In this document: positions 1 to 23,400 of the stretch, in pieces
Layout: every line of letters starts with the position of its first letter
How positions within the stretch are numbered: position 1 is the stretch's first letter
From: Dirofilaria immitis
Taxonomy: Eukaryota > Nematoda > Chromadorea > Rhabditida > Onchocercidae
Length of the DNA: 64,000 nt
Reading direction: 5' to 3'
NCBI GenBank assembly: GCA_024305405.1
Contig: JAKNDB010000110.1
Coordinates: 1,736,001-1,800,000 of the forward strand
The notes under the pieces: generated by a model
Database searches by the model: none
What the model was told of the DNA's origin: nothing
Seen by the model: only the letters and a program-made list of their open reading frames with translations
Translations under genes and position numbers: made by a program

Positions 1-8996
<8,996 letters not shown>

Positions 8997-10541
8997 AACT
9001 TTCAAACCTGTAAATCTGAAAACAATCAATAATGCAATATTTGCTACTGGTATGCTCTGATCTAGTCGTTTTTTAATTTTATTTTAAAATATCATGGCTG
9101 TATCCTTAGATATTCCATTTCCCTTCCCTCCCTCTCCCACCACTTTTCGAAAAAAAAATTTTAAGTTCAAATTTACGAGATATTGATTTTTATTACGTCT
9201 TCATTATACGCCAATCTTGAAACAGCCATCTGCATAGGGAATTCTAACTCGGGGTTTCTAAAATAATAATGACCTAGGAAAGGTTTAATTCGCATTCTTT
9301 CGATTAATCTTAAAAAAACCGATCCTCTCAATTATTTAAGCAGAATCATTTCCTTAGTTTCGCTTCGTCTATGAAATTTGTCTGATCCGTAGTTTTTTTC
9401 TTTATGCTGCTTTCTAAAAATTTCATAAGTTTTGGTTCACAATAAATAAATTGCAGAATTAACTTTTCTCATTGCTAACAAACACTTTCAATTCTTAATT
9501 AGTATTGGAAACTCGGGGAAAAACCCCATAGCAGTATTTCGGTGAGAGATTCCAAACGGTATACATTGATGATAAGACAGTGACAGATAAGCCTAGCCAC
9601 TTCTTCCTAACTTCAAGAAATCAAGATTTTTGACTATTGTTAAATAGAGAAAATACGAAAATGACGTATAGTCACAACTTTTAATCATTTATATGAATAT
9701 TTCCATTTATAGTGAATATTACTGCAATCAATATAATTGTAAAGCGGAAAGTTTCATACTCGCATGGACGTATGAATTATGACGATTCCCAATAACACAT
9801 GGCAACAAATTCAAGTGCATTAATCCCAAACGAACATTTAAAATAATATTTGTAAGTAATAATCTGGAAACAATATACATCATGTTTAAACATTGATCTC
9901 GATGAAAGAGAATTCAAATCCTTCCAAGAAAATAATTCATCGATTTGTTTGCAACTGTCAATCGACATATTCTATCGAGATTTAGCAACTGTCATAACGA
10001 TGAGTTTATAAATGGAAGTTCACATGCGTGTGAAAATTAGAGAAGAAAAATAAAATTCATCTTTATTTTATGCTGTTAAAACTGAAAATATCAACAATTT
10101 CTTGTACCGGCTCTTTCTGATCATCTGCAGCGCTTTGGCAAAAAATAGGATTCGAATATCTACTAAAATCCCAAAAAATCTTGAAAATATTTAAAAGTAT
10201 TAAAGACGAATTATATATAGACAAGATATTTATGCAACCACAAGAAATTGCATTACAATTACAAGGACTAAAACATATAAATGAGAGAACTTGAACTTCG
10301 GATTTATAAATTTAGCAGTCCTCACAGATTCCTTAAACAACAATAGGAAAGTATTTTCTCGATCCAAGGAAATGGAACCGAAAAAGTGCTGGAAATGCAA
10401 TGAAAGATTAAAAGCCGTTAATCCACATGTTCAATTTTACAACATCATATAATCACATCCTGATGAAAAATTCAATAATCATTAATAAAAATTTCATTAA
10501 TAACTAACTCTAAATTTAAAAAAAAGTCATATCCCGACCAA
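8997..10541. other. Intergenic, convergent 3' ends
   Basis: This lies between the 3' end of the P4-ATPase (+) and the 3' end of synaptojanin (-). It is AT-rich with scattered stops in all frames. AATAAA-like hexamers occur, for instance around 9441, but none can be assigned as a real polyadenylation signal. I see no gene or repeat family here. Confidence 0.6.
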
Positions 10542-13500
10542 TTATTTCCGCGGTGGCACAGGTGGCGGAATACAAACAGCTATACTAAATTCGACTGGAA
10601 GCGATGATACTGATGTTTGCGTTGGTTGAACATTTACATTTGTAACATCATTTGTTGAATTGTATATTTGCATATCATTTAATAAAGGTGATGATGTCGA
10701 CCTCGGAGTTACATTCGGCACATCAAGTTGACAAAAACCCACTTCGCTTCGATCTAGTGGAGAATTACATCTCAACCTAGATATTCGATCACCCGATCCA
10801 CCTTTCACTGATAACTCGTCCTCATCTGGACATTTAAATTTAAATGAGAATTTCGATTAGAAACTGGGAACTTAGTTCCATTTAATTTGAGAATATTTTC
10901 AGTTCATTAACAAGACTAAAATCCATTTAGCATCAGTTTGAGGTTTCAAAATTACCATTAATTTCGAAGTTATGTGCATTTCCTAATTCAATATATTCCA
11001 TGTTCATGTCTTCGTTTGTATTTTGCAACATATTACTTATTTCGATATATTCCAGATCAGCCCAGTCCGGAGTTAATAAATGGACACTTAAGACAGAATT
11101 TCCAATTTTCACTCCATCCAAACTCAAAGCTGCCAATGCCATATCACAACTGTTGAATATTAACCACAGTACACCAGATTCGACCCTAAAAGTCTAATTA
11201 TTAATTTACTAAGTTCACGAGATGCCAATAAACTTATGAATTCCTAAAACATAGTTTTATACAGAAGTTAGAAAACAATAAAACAGACTTGCTGATCGAC
11301 GGTGATATTCCGAGCAGATTAAGTTTCCCGATAACAGGAAGATGTAGTTCCGGAGGAAATTATCAAGACTGCACACTGATACAAGTACAGTTCCATCTGG
11401 AGGACCCACTGAACTATAAAATATATTATTCATACAAACTCCAAAAAGCAAAGCTTGCTAAACAGATATCCAAAGTTAAATATCATTTATAGATTTGTAG
11501 CCGATTGATTTTAGATGCTAAAAGATAAAGAAGTAAAACAAAATAAATCTATTTAAATCATTCAACAAAACAATTTTGAAAATATAATTCATACCTGACT
11601 ACGTCCCTGAAAACCAATCCAAACCGTGAAAGATTCATTTTATAGGCGTCGACACGAAATAAAGCACAAACCGGTCTATGATCCGACGTTCTCACTTCTA
11701 TGCGGTCGTAACTAAAAAAGCTTTACAAATTTTGGTAATTTTCTCAGAAAACAAATCATGACAGAAAATTTCAATAAAGGAATTTGAGAAACGTATTAAA
11801 ATTACTTTAGCAAGTGCACAATCTTTGCTCCACTTGTTTCTCTCCAAAGGATTCGGTCAGTCCATGCAGGAACACGACATTTTTCTGATGTGTCATAATC
11901 ATCAGTAAATGTGTCGTATTTATAGGTTGGAGCAAAAGTTAACGGTCCTTCCTCGAAATTCTTGAAAATCTACAAAACAACTAACCAATAGGTTATTAAT
12001 TTATACATCGACAAACAATATTACAAATTTACAAATATTTGAAGCCTGATCATAAATAATTTAACAATAATAAATGCATACTTCGCCTAAGGCTTTTTGT
12101 TGGGAAAGCTGATCATAACGAGAGAGTTCTATCATATTTCCGGATTTTATAGCTGCTTCGGCTTCATTACGCGATAGCACTATTCGATAATTAAAATCAC
12201 CCAGCCAGAACACAACGGCATGTGACAAAATGCCACGACCCTAAAATTCAAAACTGAAATAAGTACCCGAACATGGTCTAAGACCAACATGAGACATTTT
12301 CAACTATCTCCTCTATTTTGACTCGTCAAAAGTATAAGACAACGTTGATAAGCCGCTTCTACTTATGGTAAGATGATAATGGTTTTTTCGGTGATAACTT
12401 CTGAAAGCACGTCATGCTTAAATTTTAGGATGCTTCTAAAATTAACAGTAAAGCTTATTGCACTGGCGTTTGAGCGAATAATTTTTACTTTAGCTTAGCC
12501 TCAACATGTCTGAAATAATCAATCGAATGTACATTAATACTTAATTTTCATCAGCCTTCATCCGAACATTCAGAATTTTTTTGAAGAAAAATATAAACAA
12601 ATTAACCCACCTGAGAAAATTTGATTTTCCTCAACGTATTTATATAATCCTCATTACGATCACGAACTTCATTTTGGCCTGCAGCAAAATGAGAACAGAC
12701 AAAACAAAATGTTGTGGAATATATGGTTAAGCTCATTGCTACGGAACCTTTATTCCCTGCTGCACCGCCCATACCTACAAAACATAAAATTCATAATTTC
12801 ATGAGAATTAAATGCTGAAATGTGATTCCATGTAATCAGAATAAGATCCGATGCTTCACATTAATTCCAAATTAAACTTAAGTTTACACTAGTTGTTGAG
12901 TGATTCATAAGGATTACACGGAACTTTGCATGGCTTATACACAGCTTTGTATAATTTACATATGTTTCCAACGACCATATATGTAATCATTAACATAAAA
13001 AACCGAAAAAATAAGCAAACCTGTTTTAACACTATTTATAGACATATCACGCACCGCAGTAGCAAGTGAAGGTTTGATAAAGACAAAAATACATACACCA
13101 ACAAGTTGTTCACATCCTAGCAATATATATCTATTTCGTTTCGATAATGCTTCACGCAAACCAAGAGCCCAAGCACGCTGGTTTGTTGTACTGGAAAATA
13201 AACTGGTATGATGAGAATCAGCAATACATTAAATAAAAAAAAATTAACGAAGAAACGATTATATCAATAACAAAAATAACCAAACAAAGTAATAAGCAAA
13301 ATCAGAACATGATTGCGAATGAAAATATTCTACAGAGATAATTTCTTGAGAGAGAGAAAAAGAAAACTTGCCTAGCACTGACTATATTTGAAGCATTCAG
13401 ATCTATGATTTCTTCCAAACCAACAACATATACATCTGGCATATTAGCATTTTCCCCGGCTAATGCTAAAATTTGAACTGTATATGATAAATTAACTTAA

Positions 13501-16500
13501 CAGAAGTAAATGATACTTAAAAACATAAAGTGATGAAAATAAATGAATGAGTTCCGGTACCGCTCCATCATCACAAATATTAGTATATTCTAACAACTAC
13601 AATCTTTCTCTTTTCTGGGATAGAATTTATAGTGGTAATTTACTATTCTTTAACATATTCATAAATGCATGTACCGGAAACATGCTGTGGGAATAACCAA
13701 TCTGCCAAATTTGTTTGATTGCGAAAGGTGACATCAGAGAAATTCTTGCCACCATTTATGTTCCAAGTTCCTACCCAAATAGTCAACGGAATGTTTTCAA
13801 CCATTTCTATTTTTCGTTCCGCTAAATCTTTTACTACCGACGGACATTCTAAAAGACTCAAAATTTTCAAAATAGATATCTGCATTAAAAATAAATAAAC
13901 AATAAAACAAAATACAGAGCAGAAAGCATTAAACATTCTTAAACTATTTTTTATATTTATAAAAAATTTCAATACTTACCTAGAAGAATATCACGCGGTA
14001 TCATACAGGTCAATTCGCTGTACGAACTATCATAAACAAATGCTCCATGAAGAAGAAATTCGAATGCTTCTTGTTTCGATGCATCCAAAAATTGTTTTGG
14101 ATTGCTCTTACCAATGTTCTTTTGCATCTTTCATCTATACATGGAATTTTCGCATCAGTCACAAATGTCGCAGTTAAACAAGTAATACATTGAAGAAATA
14201 TAATATCAAGATTGAATATTACATACTTTACTTTTCCCTTCCAATGCACCAGTTCCAGCGTAAATCACACTGCATGAATCACCATTTCGCTGCCATATAT
14301 CTTTTAAGTGTTCCTCAAATCGCGAAAAATATTTTTATCAACTTCAAGACCCTCTAATTGTATGGCCAACACCTAAAAATATTATTTATGCTGCAATTTT
14401 AGAAATCATTAATACTGCAGAAACGAAATAAGAAACCCAAAACTACCTGAAATCCTATAAGAGTCTGAACCGCATTAGTTCTATCCAAACAATCGAGGCA
14501 ATTCACTCGAATGACACCATTTTGATTGCTAGAAGAAGTTAACAAAATTATCGGATTAATAATTAAAAAATACGAACGGCTTTATCATTTTATTCTTTCA
14601 CCAAAAAAAAGGATGATGTGTCTGAATTCATCAATTTGACTAAAAGGTTAAAGTAAATGGCATCCATAAACAATTGATGGGCATTAAGAATAGCAGTTAT
14701 TCGAGACAATACCAAAAAATCAATAAGATGAAGTAAGAGCAGAGAAATTAGTGAACAATAGTTAACTAGGCAAATAATCAAAATCAAAACAAACCATAAA
14801 ACATTTCCATTTCGCTGCCTATAAAACATGCATTTTAGAATTTTTGGTTTTAATTTGTTCATTAATTTCATACAATTCTTTTTTCTTCGTGGTAATCAAA
14901 AGTAATGTAATCAGCAATATAATGTGAATTCTTGTAATGCGCCTGCAAACATAATGATCATCAAAGCAATACAATTTACATTTTCCTCAATTTCTTAATT
15001 TAAGAATTAGCTGCCTCAAACAGCGAATGCTTTTATCTTTTGCAAATTATAATAATTTCTAAAAAATTTGTTGAATGATCTCGACTGGTGCAATGTAAAC
15101 TAGAGGAAAAACAGAAGTCTGGTAAAAGATCAACAACTTTATAATAAATACAATAAGGCAAAACAAACTTCAAAAGCCTTTGACAATAATGTTTCGCCTT
15201 CTTTCGAACCGAGAAGGTTTACAACAATTACTTCACCATATTCTTCTTTCAGTGCACGGAAATGTCTGGAAAGTTCATAATGGAAGTTTTAGGATTCGAA
15301 AAGATTTTAAATGGTAAGCCTTCGAAATAGAAATCGATTTGTTACATTGCCTTAAATAACGAACCTGTTAAATGCGGGAGAAGAAGCTTCAAAAGCTCTT
15401 AATTTTACTTTATGTGAGCCAACGTTAATACCGGGTTGTTCCCAAAACAGAGGAACAGATCCTCTTATCTGAACAAATGAGATCTCATCGGTACCCAAAG
15501 TTATGATCTGCAAAAAAGCAATTATAAAAAATATTTTATTAGGTCAATATTTCGAAAATAAGAATTTCAGTCCGATAGACTATCGGTACAAAAGACTAAA
15601 CTTCAAAAACACCTGTTCAGTTTCAACAAAATTAGCAACATGACCATCGTCATCTACGCCACGCACATTGAAACGTGTTCCAACTCGTTCATAACTTAAA
15701 CGAGAAATTAATGCGACAGTAGCTCTTTGCTGTCCCACATATACTTGACATATGACGACCGATCCGCAAATTATCCGTAACAGCCATTCATTTGCATCAA
15801 TCTTATATCGTTTCAGTGGGTAGTGTAGATGTTTATTCCTGAACAGCTCATCTTTTGACAGTCAAAATGGTTATTGCTTAAATAATAAGTTATAATCATT
15901 ATCCAAAACTAACCAAAAGAAACGATTGTCGCCGTTAGAAGAGTTTGAGCATTTATGAGATCTGACAGTCAAATCAATACACCGACTAGCATCATCCTGA
16001 GAAGCATAATAGAAACTGCCCGATGAAAACAGACGTAACACCTATAATGAGTAAATTCCATACAAAGAAATAGAAAAAAGATGGTCTAACAATATCCACC
16101 AATCCAAAAAGCTTTTTAAATATTTGTTAAAGCTTTTTCCAAATTCAAATAATCTTTACGTCCAATTCCATCATAACTAATTCTTAAGGAAATGAATGTA
16201 CTTAAAGTAAGCGTAATTAGTAATTTTACAACTTGCATCATTTATCCGTGGATCCGTTGGATATGTCGTGGCTGGTCCTTTAAGTGGTATAGCACTTACG
16301 CACCAAATTCGATAAACTTTACTGTTACGCAATTCACCAACACTTTCGTCCTCAGTAACTGCTAACAGATGAGCATCATCTGAAGCTTTATCCTTGAATG
16401 GAAACATTACGATAAGACAATATTATTCGGTTTCCAATTAAAATCTCAAGCAAATTTTTCATAAAAAATAAGAAAGATTGAAGGGACCTTTTCCTGTTTG

Positions 16501-16978
16501 TAGCACACCCACTAAACCTCTAGCATCCATAAGTTTCGTATATTCTTTTCTTAATTGCGACAATGACTCAACGTTTGCTGAAAATATGATTTCTTTTATT
16601 GCTTTGAAAAATTCTTATTTTTTCGACCAAGTTCAAAAATTCAGAAGAAAAAATCGGAAAATCCGAGATGAAATGGAGAATAACTCCAGTTTTAAAAACT
16701 CGAATAATTTAGTGATTTCAGATATTTATGCGATTATCGAAAACCTCGAAATTACTGGAATTAAATTCAATACAAATTGTTAAAAATCTGGAAGATCATA
16801 CAAATCGTGGTAATTGCCGAAGATTGGAACAATAACATCTTTCCCTTTTCTGGGATTCCACAGTGACGCTGTATGGTTCCGAAGGGATATCCGGTGAGCG
16901 ATCCGGATTGCAAAACGGTGTGACATACTCAAAAATTATGTTCAAATGGAGTAGAACAGTCGTATGAAAAATTGGCAA
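10542..16978 (-). CDS. unc-26: Synaptojanin (SAC domain plus inositol-polyphosphate 5-phosphatase)
   Basis: Dual phosphoinositide phosphatase that removes phosphates from PI(4,5)P2 and related lipids during clathrin uncoating and synaptic-vesicle recycling. Exons 5' to 3' (descending): ~16926-16802, 16577-16488, 16379-16230, 16041-15914, 15838-15613, 15507-15365, 15265-15169, 14942-14828, 14528-14447, 14372-14227, 14134-13980, 13848-13675, 13477-13372, 13190-13021, 12774-12611, 12240-12082, 11969-11806, 11711-11595, 11413-11289, 11185-10956, 10825-10542. The SAC catalytic motif [10 protein letters not shown] lies in 14447-14528. The 5-phosphatase shows [11 protein letters not shown] (exon 13848-13675), WLGDFNYR (12240-12082), PAWTDRILW (11969-11806) and SDHRPV (11711-11595). 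[13 protein letters not shown]-like segment and a tail ending PPPVPPRK (SH3 ligand) follow. Start uncertain: ATG at 16926 or 16978. At least six one-base frame breaks near homopolymers (see findings) and one GC-AG intron. Confidence 0.95.
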
Positions 16979-19900
16979 CGAATCTCTATCCAGCGAATGA
17001 ATAAGAGATACGATGATAGTAGCCTGATCTGATGCTTCAGGCGTCTATGCAACGTAATCATCCTCGAAATTGATCCAAAAAATCCGCATTTTGCTCTAAT
17101 GAAGAGCAATTCTTGAATTGTTATTTCTGAAAATTCTTTTACTCATTCGCACTGAAATAATAATTTGCTCTACAACTATTCTTCCTACACTAAATAATTT
17201 ACAATCCACGATTTATGTTTAAATCTCACTTGTTTGCTTATAGAAAGAAAAAACTTTTGTTCCTCTTCCATACTTCTTCCATTACGGTATTTTTAAATTA
17301 AAGTTTCCCACATGAAAACGAGCTTTATATCAAAATACCGCACCGCAATTTTTGATGAAAATTAAACGTATGCAAAAATAAGTGACGCTTAAAGATAGAA
17401 AACATGAAAATACAACTGCATTTTAGGAGATAATAAGAATTAGCTTCTCAGAAATTGAGAAGACTAATAAATATTATTGCTTTATGGTAGTGATATTTGT
17501 GCCAATAAAGAAAGTTATACCATTTGAGACGATGCAGAAAATGATACGACTAAACGACGATAAGACAAGGGCACAAGCGACAGAGATCAGCAATTACCCA
17601 TAAAAATTATCTACGGGTTTGAAGGCATGTTGCGATTTTTTTTCTTTGGCATTTTCTGATCATTTGGCCTTGATTTAGAGTAGGAGCTTGAGTACTATCG
17701 CAAATAAGAAAGGGAGAGGATGGATTCTGTGATATTTTCAGTCTTTTCGGATTAGGAACTTTATCGGGATGTTATTTTTAATTTTGTTTTTTGACTTCAG
17801 AAATTAGAGCAATATTTTTCAGTTATGGCATATCTCGCAATTCAATTTTAGTTTATCTGATTCATGAAATATGGAAGGTATCTATGTTCCAACAATTATT
17901 TCGACATCTTTCAATTATTTCGAAAAATTTTCAACTTCCAATGTTTTATAAAAATACATCTAATCTTTGCCAACAATAGCAAAGAGAAAAGCTTTTCTCT
18001 CATATTTTGTCCAATGTTTTATTTTCATTATATGTACTTAGTTTGCATATCTTTAAACCATTTGTGAATTGATAACGAAATACCGAGACTTTGTTTTAAA
18101 AGAACTAAAAATTTAAGTAGACAGAAAGAAGTTATGTATCAATTCACGCAAATAGATAAATCTGTTGCTGATGCCTTCAAATTGGACGAAAAAGATTATA
18201 GTAAACTGATTTGGATGTGATTAAACAAAATTAACAGCAGAGTAATTCTTTAGCAACAAGTTAGAAACAAGCAAAAAGACGTAAATATAAAGCAAAAGAA
18301 TTAGCTAAGTTTCAAAAATAAGAAGTATCTTGAAATAAGCCAGTAACCTCAATAAAGATTACTACGATTATGAGCGGTATCCGGAAAGTGAAGGGATGGA
18401 TTATGTACGAGTGGTTTTCTAAGAAGGAAAAGTTGTATATGAGCAGTATCCTAAAAATACTAAGCAAGCACACTGACTGAGCCTTTGTCGTATTCATCTG
18501 CTTGCTTTTGTTTGTCCCATATTCTTTACTATGCTTCTTTTCAGGCTTCACATTTCTCGTCTTGCACTACTCGTCATCGATTTTATTGATAATATGCTAT
18601 ATGTGACAAAAAAAAAAGTGAAAGAAAAAAAGAGACTAAAATTCGAAAAGGAAAACTGTTCAGTTCTTTTTCCTAATTCAATAATTTTCATAACATTAAT
18701 ATTGTCTCAAATTCTTGCAAAAAAAAAAAAATGAGAAAAAAAAGATAAACGAAGCGATTTCAATTGATATTCGATTTGAAAAAGTAAAACTGAGATAAAA
18801 AAATAGTTGGAGTTTTTTAATGAAATGATATATTTTTCTGGTGTGAAATAATCGGCAATTTCAATTTATTTCTCAGCAGATAACAAGATTGTAAGATTCT
18901 TTTAAGATGAGTCAAAAATACAAAAATAAATTTTTATATTCAGCTCAGGAAATTTCTAATTTATTAATCGTTCATCTTGTACCTAAGTAATGTTTGGCAT
19001 CAGAAATTAAAAATTTAATTATTCATATGAAAATTATTCAATTATTCGAAGTAATATATTTTAAGATGAGATTCTGTTCTAGCTTAGATAATCATTGTTA
19101 TAATAATGTCTTCTTAATTCATTTATAGTTTCTAAAAAAGATGGAAGGAATTCATTTTATTTGTCTCAGCATTGCTCAAACATTCATATTCATTCATATC
19201 CGCATCGTTTTCACTAAATCTTACGTTTATCTATTAATGAATAATTAGCCATGGAATCAAGTTATATTTTTTTTGCTGAATTTTTAAACTACCACTTGTT
19301 TTTGAAAATCCAACCGAATAGAATGCTTCTTTATTTTTATGCTTTGTGACAACATCATTAATATCTTCAGGATTTTCTCATATAAAGATTCAGAATACCA
19401 TGGTCTCTTTTTCAATTTTTATTATCCTTTCCTTCCTCTATTCCCTTCTTTCTCTCTTTTTTTTAATCTTTAATTTATGTTGTTTATATTTTAGATAATT
19501 AATTGACGCCATCGTTATTTAGATAAGTAAAACTACCCCTTCTAAATCCTACTGAGTGAACGGGAGAATTTTGAACAAACTATACGGCAATCCTCCTCCT
19601 TCTTTCATATTGAAATTTAACACATATGCAGTTGAAGTGCTTGCACTGCATGTCTTCGCTTTTGCAACTTGCTGTTTCGTAAATAATACTCATGCAGTTG
19701 CAATGAAGTTGTGTGCGTATGTGTATATGTGTTATATGTGAGCAAATATGTATATCGATAGAAATGTACATAAATGCATGTGATCAGTCAATGATTGTAG
19801 TGATATCCATCACATAATATTAAATAGTTCTTGTCTGTTCATTTTCGAACTTTTGCTAAAATTAATGATGGATTTTTTTGTTCAGTTGTTTATGATGCAA

Positions 19901-20102
19901 TGATCGTTGATGTCGATTTTTTCTCATTCCTATTCATTCCCTTAATTTATTGTGAAATTTCTCCTTACCGACTTGTTTTTTTATTCTTTAACTTAAGTCT
20001 AAGTTAAATTTTAAATTAATTTAAAGTTCAAATTAGGTATAAAATGTATTTTTACCCGTATTTCTTGAATATTTTGTGTGCTAACTTTTTTATATTACTT
20101 GT

Positions 20103-20143
<41 letters not shown>

Positions 20144-20496
20144 ACAGTTTACCGTTCTCTGCTCTATCTTAATTATTTCCTTCATATAAACAAAAATATA
20201 GATTTTTGATTTCTCCTCTGATGTGGTAAGGATTTTGTTCCACAAGGATGGAGAAGTTTTCTCCTGAATGGGGAATCCAATGAATCGGCCGAATTTCATT
20301 TATTGGTTCATTTCTTTACCATGGTGTAATTTGTTTGTGGTAAAGAAATTCGATTCATAATGGGAAATTTTCACTCCCGGAATATTTTTTAAGAGTTACT
20401 CGTGAAACGAACAAACGAATTAGATTGCATTGAATAAATAAACGTATATGTTTCAATTTCAGTATACGAAATCTGAGGTCTGTCTTTTTGAAAAAT
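16979..20496. other. Gene-free stretch upstream of synaptojanin
   Basis: About 3.5 kb between the divergently oriented synaptojanin (-) and SPP-like (+) genes, so both promoters should lie here. The open frames are short, low-complexity and lack conserved motifs or splice-linked partners. A CT microsatellite lies at about 20107-20141. No promoter element can be identified with confidence. Confidence 0.6.
20107..20141. repeat. (CT)n microsatellite
   Basis: About 17 uninterrupted CT units, roughly 360 bp upstream of the first ATG of the SPP-like gene. Simple-sequence repeat seen directly. Confidence 0.95.
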
Positions 20497-23400
20497 ATGG
20501 ACTATATCGCATTTACAGCTCGGAATATAATCATCCTACTTTCAGCAATGATTATTTATGCCGGATGTCGACGGTCCTATTCCATATATTTTTTTGAGGT
20601 TCAAATTTCAAATCTTTTTTTTTCATATAGGGCATGCACGGTTTTATAATTCTAATCAAATTTAAACTTTCAAATCTTTGACTTCAAAATTTCAGCGTGA
20701 TGCAAAAAGATTGTATTCCTAGAAAATGAAAGCGCAGTTGCCGTCCCATTAATACTCTCAGTTTTGTTGATTATTTTATACCATAGTTTAAAATTATCTG
20801 GAGATGATATGGAAGAAAAAATAATTGAGGAAAAATCTTTCCAAGTAAGTTTTTGGTTGATTCATTGAGTTAATTAATTTTTTTGCATTCTTATTTTCGA
20901 AATTATCCCCTTAGCTATTGATTTGAAGCAGTCATTTCAGTCACGAACATCAAATACATCTCGCCAATTAGCACAGAAATTGTCTGTAAAACTGGATAGT
21001 ATTTCAGAATCAACTATTGAAAACTGTAAATTTTTCTACTTTTATTAGACATTAAATACTATTTACACATGTTAAAGTTACCATTTTTTATTACTTAATT
21101 TGATAAATTTTTCAAATTTTGAATTTTATTACATTGAAATAATTTTGAAATTTAATTAAAACTCAGTGCATCTAATATTTGATTTATTGTTGCGTTGGAT
21201 TGAGTGTGTAATTTGTCGTACTAACCTTACTGTAATTTCTTATTTATTTCTGTAAAAGATGAAGAGATGAGGACAGAATCAAACAAAGATTTGCTTGAAA
21301 AAGTAAAAAATGAGGACGGTTCAAGTTCGGAAGAATATTTGGTTAGTGGTGAAACTCCGTCAGATTCTTCACTTAAAGATGTTCTGGAACAGTTAGCTAA
21401 AGGTCAGCGATTTTCAGTTTGTTGAGATGTTGCATCTAAAAAAATTTTCTTTCTCAGCTGAATTTTTTGTTTTTGTTTTGCAGAAAGCGAAGAAGTGGGC
21501 GAAAATGTTGATGAAGCAGTTATTAATGATGGCAGTCGATCTTTTAGGAGAATATCGCTGCGAAGAAAATCTATCTTAAGTGATCATGAACTAGCTGTTG
21601 AACGTAAACAATCTGAGATATATAAAAAAATAAGTCAGGTTTGTTTGTAGAAAATATCGGTCAGTTATTGAATGATATTTTAGTGAAAATTTTTCGAAGC
21701 TTTAGTTTTGTTCTAGTTTATTTCGTATTTCAGATTTCTTTCTTGCCATCAGTGAGCGAGGTAGTGACATTGCGTAATCTATCAGTTAATATATCAAAGA
21801 AGTCTATTTTAAACATTTTGGCTCGGCTTATTACTCTTCATGTACCGGTTTGGCTAGGTGTTATCGCTGTGCACATTACAATAATTGAAATATTCGATAG
21901 TAAGTTCTGTAAGTTTTGAATCTAATTTACTGTATTTTAAAAAAATTCAATTTCTACAATTAGTCAGAATTGCTTAGGAGATGTCGTTTATCCTTCATCC
22001 AATATTCTTTCAAGAAGAGAAGTTGCAGAGTATAGTTATCCGCTTTAACCTTTATTCGAAACAAATTATTAAAATTAAGAAGTTATCTTGCTCTAGAATA
22101 TAAGTCTAAATATTCTTTTGCAAAAATTTATTGCAACTATTTCGATTACAGTTGAATTCTTGCACTGATAAGAAACAAAAAGGAAAAAGACAGATGTGTT
22201 TCTTCCAATTCTTCTTTTTGTTCCATCTTCATTCTTGGCATAAATTTAAATAAGGAGGCTTCGAATAGTTCTCCTAAATCTATATTCATAATCCAGTAAT
22301 ATGGGGCTTTCTAGAATACTAAAATTTATTGATGCTTTATGTTCTAAAATCTCGAGAAAAATGATTCTTGAGAAATTCTTACAGAATTAGATGGGTACTT
22401 TTTTATCCTAAGGAGTCCTGTTAAATATATCTTATATGATCATATAAAAAATGAAATGCAAAATTTGATGTCTTATTTTAAGCAGCTGTCGCTCTAAAGA
22501 ACTTGAGTAGATTTATCTTTTTGTATTCATTTGGATAGCGAGTATCAAACATTTTTTTTCTTTAAATATCAGGTGTTACCAAAATGTTTTTTTATCTTTA
22601 ATCCTCTTTTCTTATATTTTTGACATTAGGTTTTGGTATGGTGTTGAAATTTATCAATTTTTTGATAAATTTCTTTGGTACATTTCAATTCAAATAAGCA
22701 ATTTGCAGATCAAATGTTTTACTACCATCCTAGAATGAAGCTACTATCAATTATTATCGCTATATTACTGGGACTTTTCCACGAGGCAAAGTGGACATGG
22801 GTTGTTAATGATGTTTTGGGTATTGTAACATCTTACGTTGTTATTGCACGCACTGAAGTAAGTTTGGATAATTCTTGAAAAAAAATTTGTAAAAATTTTT
22901 ATGAAGCATCGAGGTGAGGGTGTGAATGTTGGATTTTTATGATGTGGTGGTTGAATGACCTTTTTAAGTTCTTACAGATTAATTGAATTATATTATAGTA
23001 ATTCATAAAAGTTTTCATTAAGTAACTTTGCTTTATGATATGTAATATTAGCATTACTTTTAGACAGCAAGTTATTTCGCTGGATTCTTATTTCTCGTTG
23101 GAATGATTTTGTTTGATATATTTTGGAGTTACTGTATCAACCTACTTAGTTAGTTTTTTCTATCATGATATGGAGAAGTTACTGTTGTGCTTCAATATTG
23201 CTAATGTTATTGTAACTACTATGGTTTGATTAGTTGATAGGAAGGGTGGGAACGAAATATGTATAAGGAAGCAATTCATAAAATTAAATTTTTCTTTGGT
23301 AGAAGACAAAAATTCTATTTCAAAGATATGTGGTACTATCTCTCTGTGATGATTAGTAGAACCGACTAAATTATTAGTCAACCGTTCTACTAATATGTTA

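Noticed and set aside
16478..16783. 101-codon plus-strand ORF
   Set aside because: It overlaps, on the opposite strand, a conserved synaptojanin SAC exon (16577-16488) and its intron.
19556..19771. Overlapping plus and minus ORFs rich in Cys, Ala and His
   Set aside because: Short overlapping frames in opposite strands, no splice context and no homology recognised.
23134..23160. Extending the SPP-like exon past 23133 to the in-frame stop
   Set aside because: The GTATCA donor after the FDIFWSY codons joins in phase to the exon at 23434, which carries the second-aspartate segment. Reading through ends the protein before it.
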